Shown: piece by piece, positions 62,860 to 64,000 of the stretch
Position numbering within the stretch: the stretch's first letter is position 1
Layout of the letters: every line of letters starts with the position of its first letter
From: Coprobacter tertius
GTDB taxonomy: Bacteria; Bacteroidota; Bacteroidia; Bacteroidales; Coprobacteraceae
Assembly (NCBI RefSeq): GCF_024330105.1
Contig: NZ_JANDHW010000005.1
Span: 1 to 64,000, forward strand
Direction of reading: 5' to 3'
DNA length: 64,000 nt
The notes under the pieces: model-generated
What the model was told of the DNA's origin: nothing
Database searches by the model: none
The model's input: the letters and a program-made list of their open reading frames with translations, nothing else
Program-made: the position numbers and the translations under genes

Positions 62860-64000
62860 ATGAAAATTATTATTGCAGGAGCTGGTGAAGTTGGTACACA
62901 TTTAGCTAAATTATTGTCCCGGGAAGACCAAGACATTGTTTTGATCGATACCGACGTCGAGAAATTGCAATGGATAGATGCTAATTATAATTTGATGACA
63001 GTAGTAGGCTCCCCCACTTCATTCGATATATTGAAAAAGGCAGGAGTAAATAAAGCTGATTTATTTATAGCCGTAATGCCTTTCGAAACCCGAAATATTA
63101 CGGCTTGCATGATAGCGGCGAATCTTGGTGCTCAAAAAACAGTTGCCCGAATCGATAACTACGAATATCTTCTCCCAGAGAATAAAGCATTCTTTAAAAA
63201 ACAAGGAGTAGATGTACTTATTTACCCCGAAATGCTTGCTGCTCAAGAAGTAATGACGGCTCTAAAACGTACTTGGGTACGTAATTGGTTTGAATTATGC
63301 AATGGAGAACTCATTCTGATTGGTGCAAAACTCCGAGAAAATGCGACCATACTAAACAAAAAATTAAGTGACCTTACCAGCGAACACAATTTCTATCATA
63401 TAGCGGCTATTAAACGCAAAGACGAAACGATTATACCACGAGGAAATGACGAAATACAATTAAATGATATTGTGTATTTTACCACTACCCCTGATCACAT
63501 ACAAGATATACGTACAATGACCGGGAAAAAAGAGGTCGATGTAAAAAAAGTTATGATTATGGGGGGTAGTCGTATTGCTATACGAATTGCAGACATAGCA
63601 CCTGAATATTTAAAAATAAAGCTGATCGAATCAGATCGCGCAAAAAGTTTTAAACTGGTTGAAAAAATGAAAGATACAGTGATTATTCAGGGAGACGGAC
63701 GTGATATAGACTTATTAAAAGAGGAAGGAATAACCGATGCAGATGCCTTTATTGCCCTTACCGACAATTCTGAAACGAACATATTGGCCTGTCTCACCGC
63801 AAAAAACTTCGGAGTTCCGAAAACCGTAGCCGAAGTTGAAAACATTTCCTTTATTACCGTAGCCGAAGGATTGAATATCGGGTCGATTATTAATAAAAAA
63901 CTAATTGCCGCAAGCCGTATTTACCAGTTGCTGCTCGATGAAGATGAATCGAACGTAAAATGTCTGAGTCTTGCTGATGCGGAAGTAGCCGAATTAGTAG
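62860..64000 (+). CDS. trkA: Trk potassium uptake protein TrkA, C-terminus cut by the window edge
   Basis: The frame is open from the ATG at 62860 to the edge: 380 residues visible of about 446 usual. It begins with the RCK_N Rossmann motif IIAGAGEVGTHLAKLLS and VLIDTDVEKL. A first RCK_C domain follows (about 140-220). The second RCK_N begins VKKVMIMGGSRIAIRIADI. It is the peripheral NAD-binding regulatory subunit of the TrkH potassium channel. The membrane subunit would be expected just beyond the edge. Confidence 0.93.
   Translation, partial: MKIIIAGAGEVGTHLAKLLSREDQDIVLIDTDVEKLQWIDANYNLMTVVGSPTSFDILKKAGVNKADLFIAVMPFETRNITACMIAANLGAQKTVARIDNYEYLLPENKAFFKKQGVDVLIYPEMLAAQEVMTALKRTWVRNWFELCNGELILIGAKLRENATILNKKLSDLTSEHNFYHIAAIKRKDETIIPRGNDEIQLNDIVYFTTTPDHIQDIRTMTGKKEVDVKKVMIMGGSRIAIRIADIAPEYLKIKLIESDRAKSFKLVEKMKDTVIIQGDGRDIDLLKEEGITDADAFIALTDNSETNILACLTAKNFGVPKTVAEVENISFITVAEGLNIGSIINKKLIAASRIYQLLLDEDESNVKCLSLADAEVAELV

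Noticed and set aside
1-64000. CRISPR arrays, rRNA operons, insertion sequences
   Set aside because: No regularly spaced direct repeats, no rRNA signatures and no transposase gene were found on either strand.

Overview
The window looks like a chromosomal segment of a gut-type member of the Bacteroidales. The evidence is a SusC/SusD pair, lipoprotein and type IX secretion sorting signals, a FeoA-FeoB fusion, a NusG-like (UpxY) antiterminator beside an invertible promoter, promoters of the Bacteroidetes type (TTTG, about 20 nt, TAxxTTTG) and few Shine-Dalgarno sequences. Base composition is AT-rich overall, with a visibly more GC-rich block around the SusC/SusD locus (about 21.7-31.6 kb). A Coprobacter-like member of Barnesiellaceae would fit, but this is a guess from composition and gene content.

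Layout. (1) 1-3.1 kb: the head of a surface-polysaccharide locus running off the left edge (sugar-nucleotide epimerase/dehydratase, an unrecognised protein, a UpxY-type antiterminator), preceded by a 261-bp segment bounded by 20-bp inverted repeats that carries a promoter now pointing into the locus, and then a tyrosine recombinase. (2) 3.5-10.7 kb: TetR, TolC, membrane-fusion protein and RND pump, followed by a PII-like protein and a small membrane protein. (3) 11.2-14.2 kb: MaeB malic enzyme and an acidic unknown. (4) 14.35-18.6 kb: a Phe/Tyr biosynthesis operon (prephenate dehydratase, aminotransferase, DAHP synthase-chorismate mutase, prephenate dehydrogenase) behind two tandem attenuators, each with its own Phe/Tyr-rich leader peptide and terminator. 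(5) 18.8-21.3 kb: a umuD-umuC-SRAP damage-response operon on the minus strand. (6) 21.7-33.4 kb: an N-glycan utilisation locus (SusC, SusD, a GH85-type endoglycosidase with a T9SS signal, a GH33 sialidase) and a subtilisin-like lipoprotein. (7) 33.6-40.1 kb: a probable 3-keto-glycoside operon (TIM-barrel isomerase, DUF1080 protein, two Gfo/Idh/MocA oxidoreductases) and a TPR/HTH membrane regulator. (8) 40.4-48.0 kb: two unknown envelope proteins, a Fic protein with an altered active-site motif, tRNA-Cys, FeoAB iron transport, a SPOR-domain protein and a TPR protein. (9) 48.1-64 kb: clostripain-like lipoprotein, MscS channel, RecJ, the acn-icd-gltA oxidative TCA cluster, RecQ, a CidA/LrgA-LrgB pair, a 58-residue membrane peptide, DXS and the start of TrkA.

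The regulatory DNA is the most noteworthy part. At 1.6-1.9 kb a DNA switch appears to be in the ON orientation for the polysaccharide locus. At 14.4-14.7 kb two complete ribosome-mediated attenuators appear in series; a shared 17-bp coding stretch suggests that they arose by tandem duplication. The SusC/SusD, GH85 and sialidase genes form a coherent route for desialylating N-glycans, releasing them from glycoproteins and importing them. No CRISPR array, rRNA, insertion sequence or prophage was seen.
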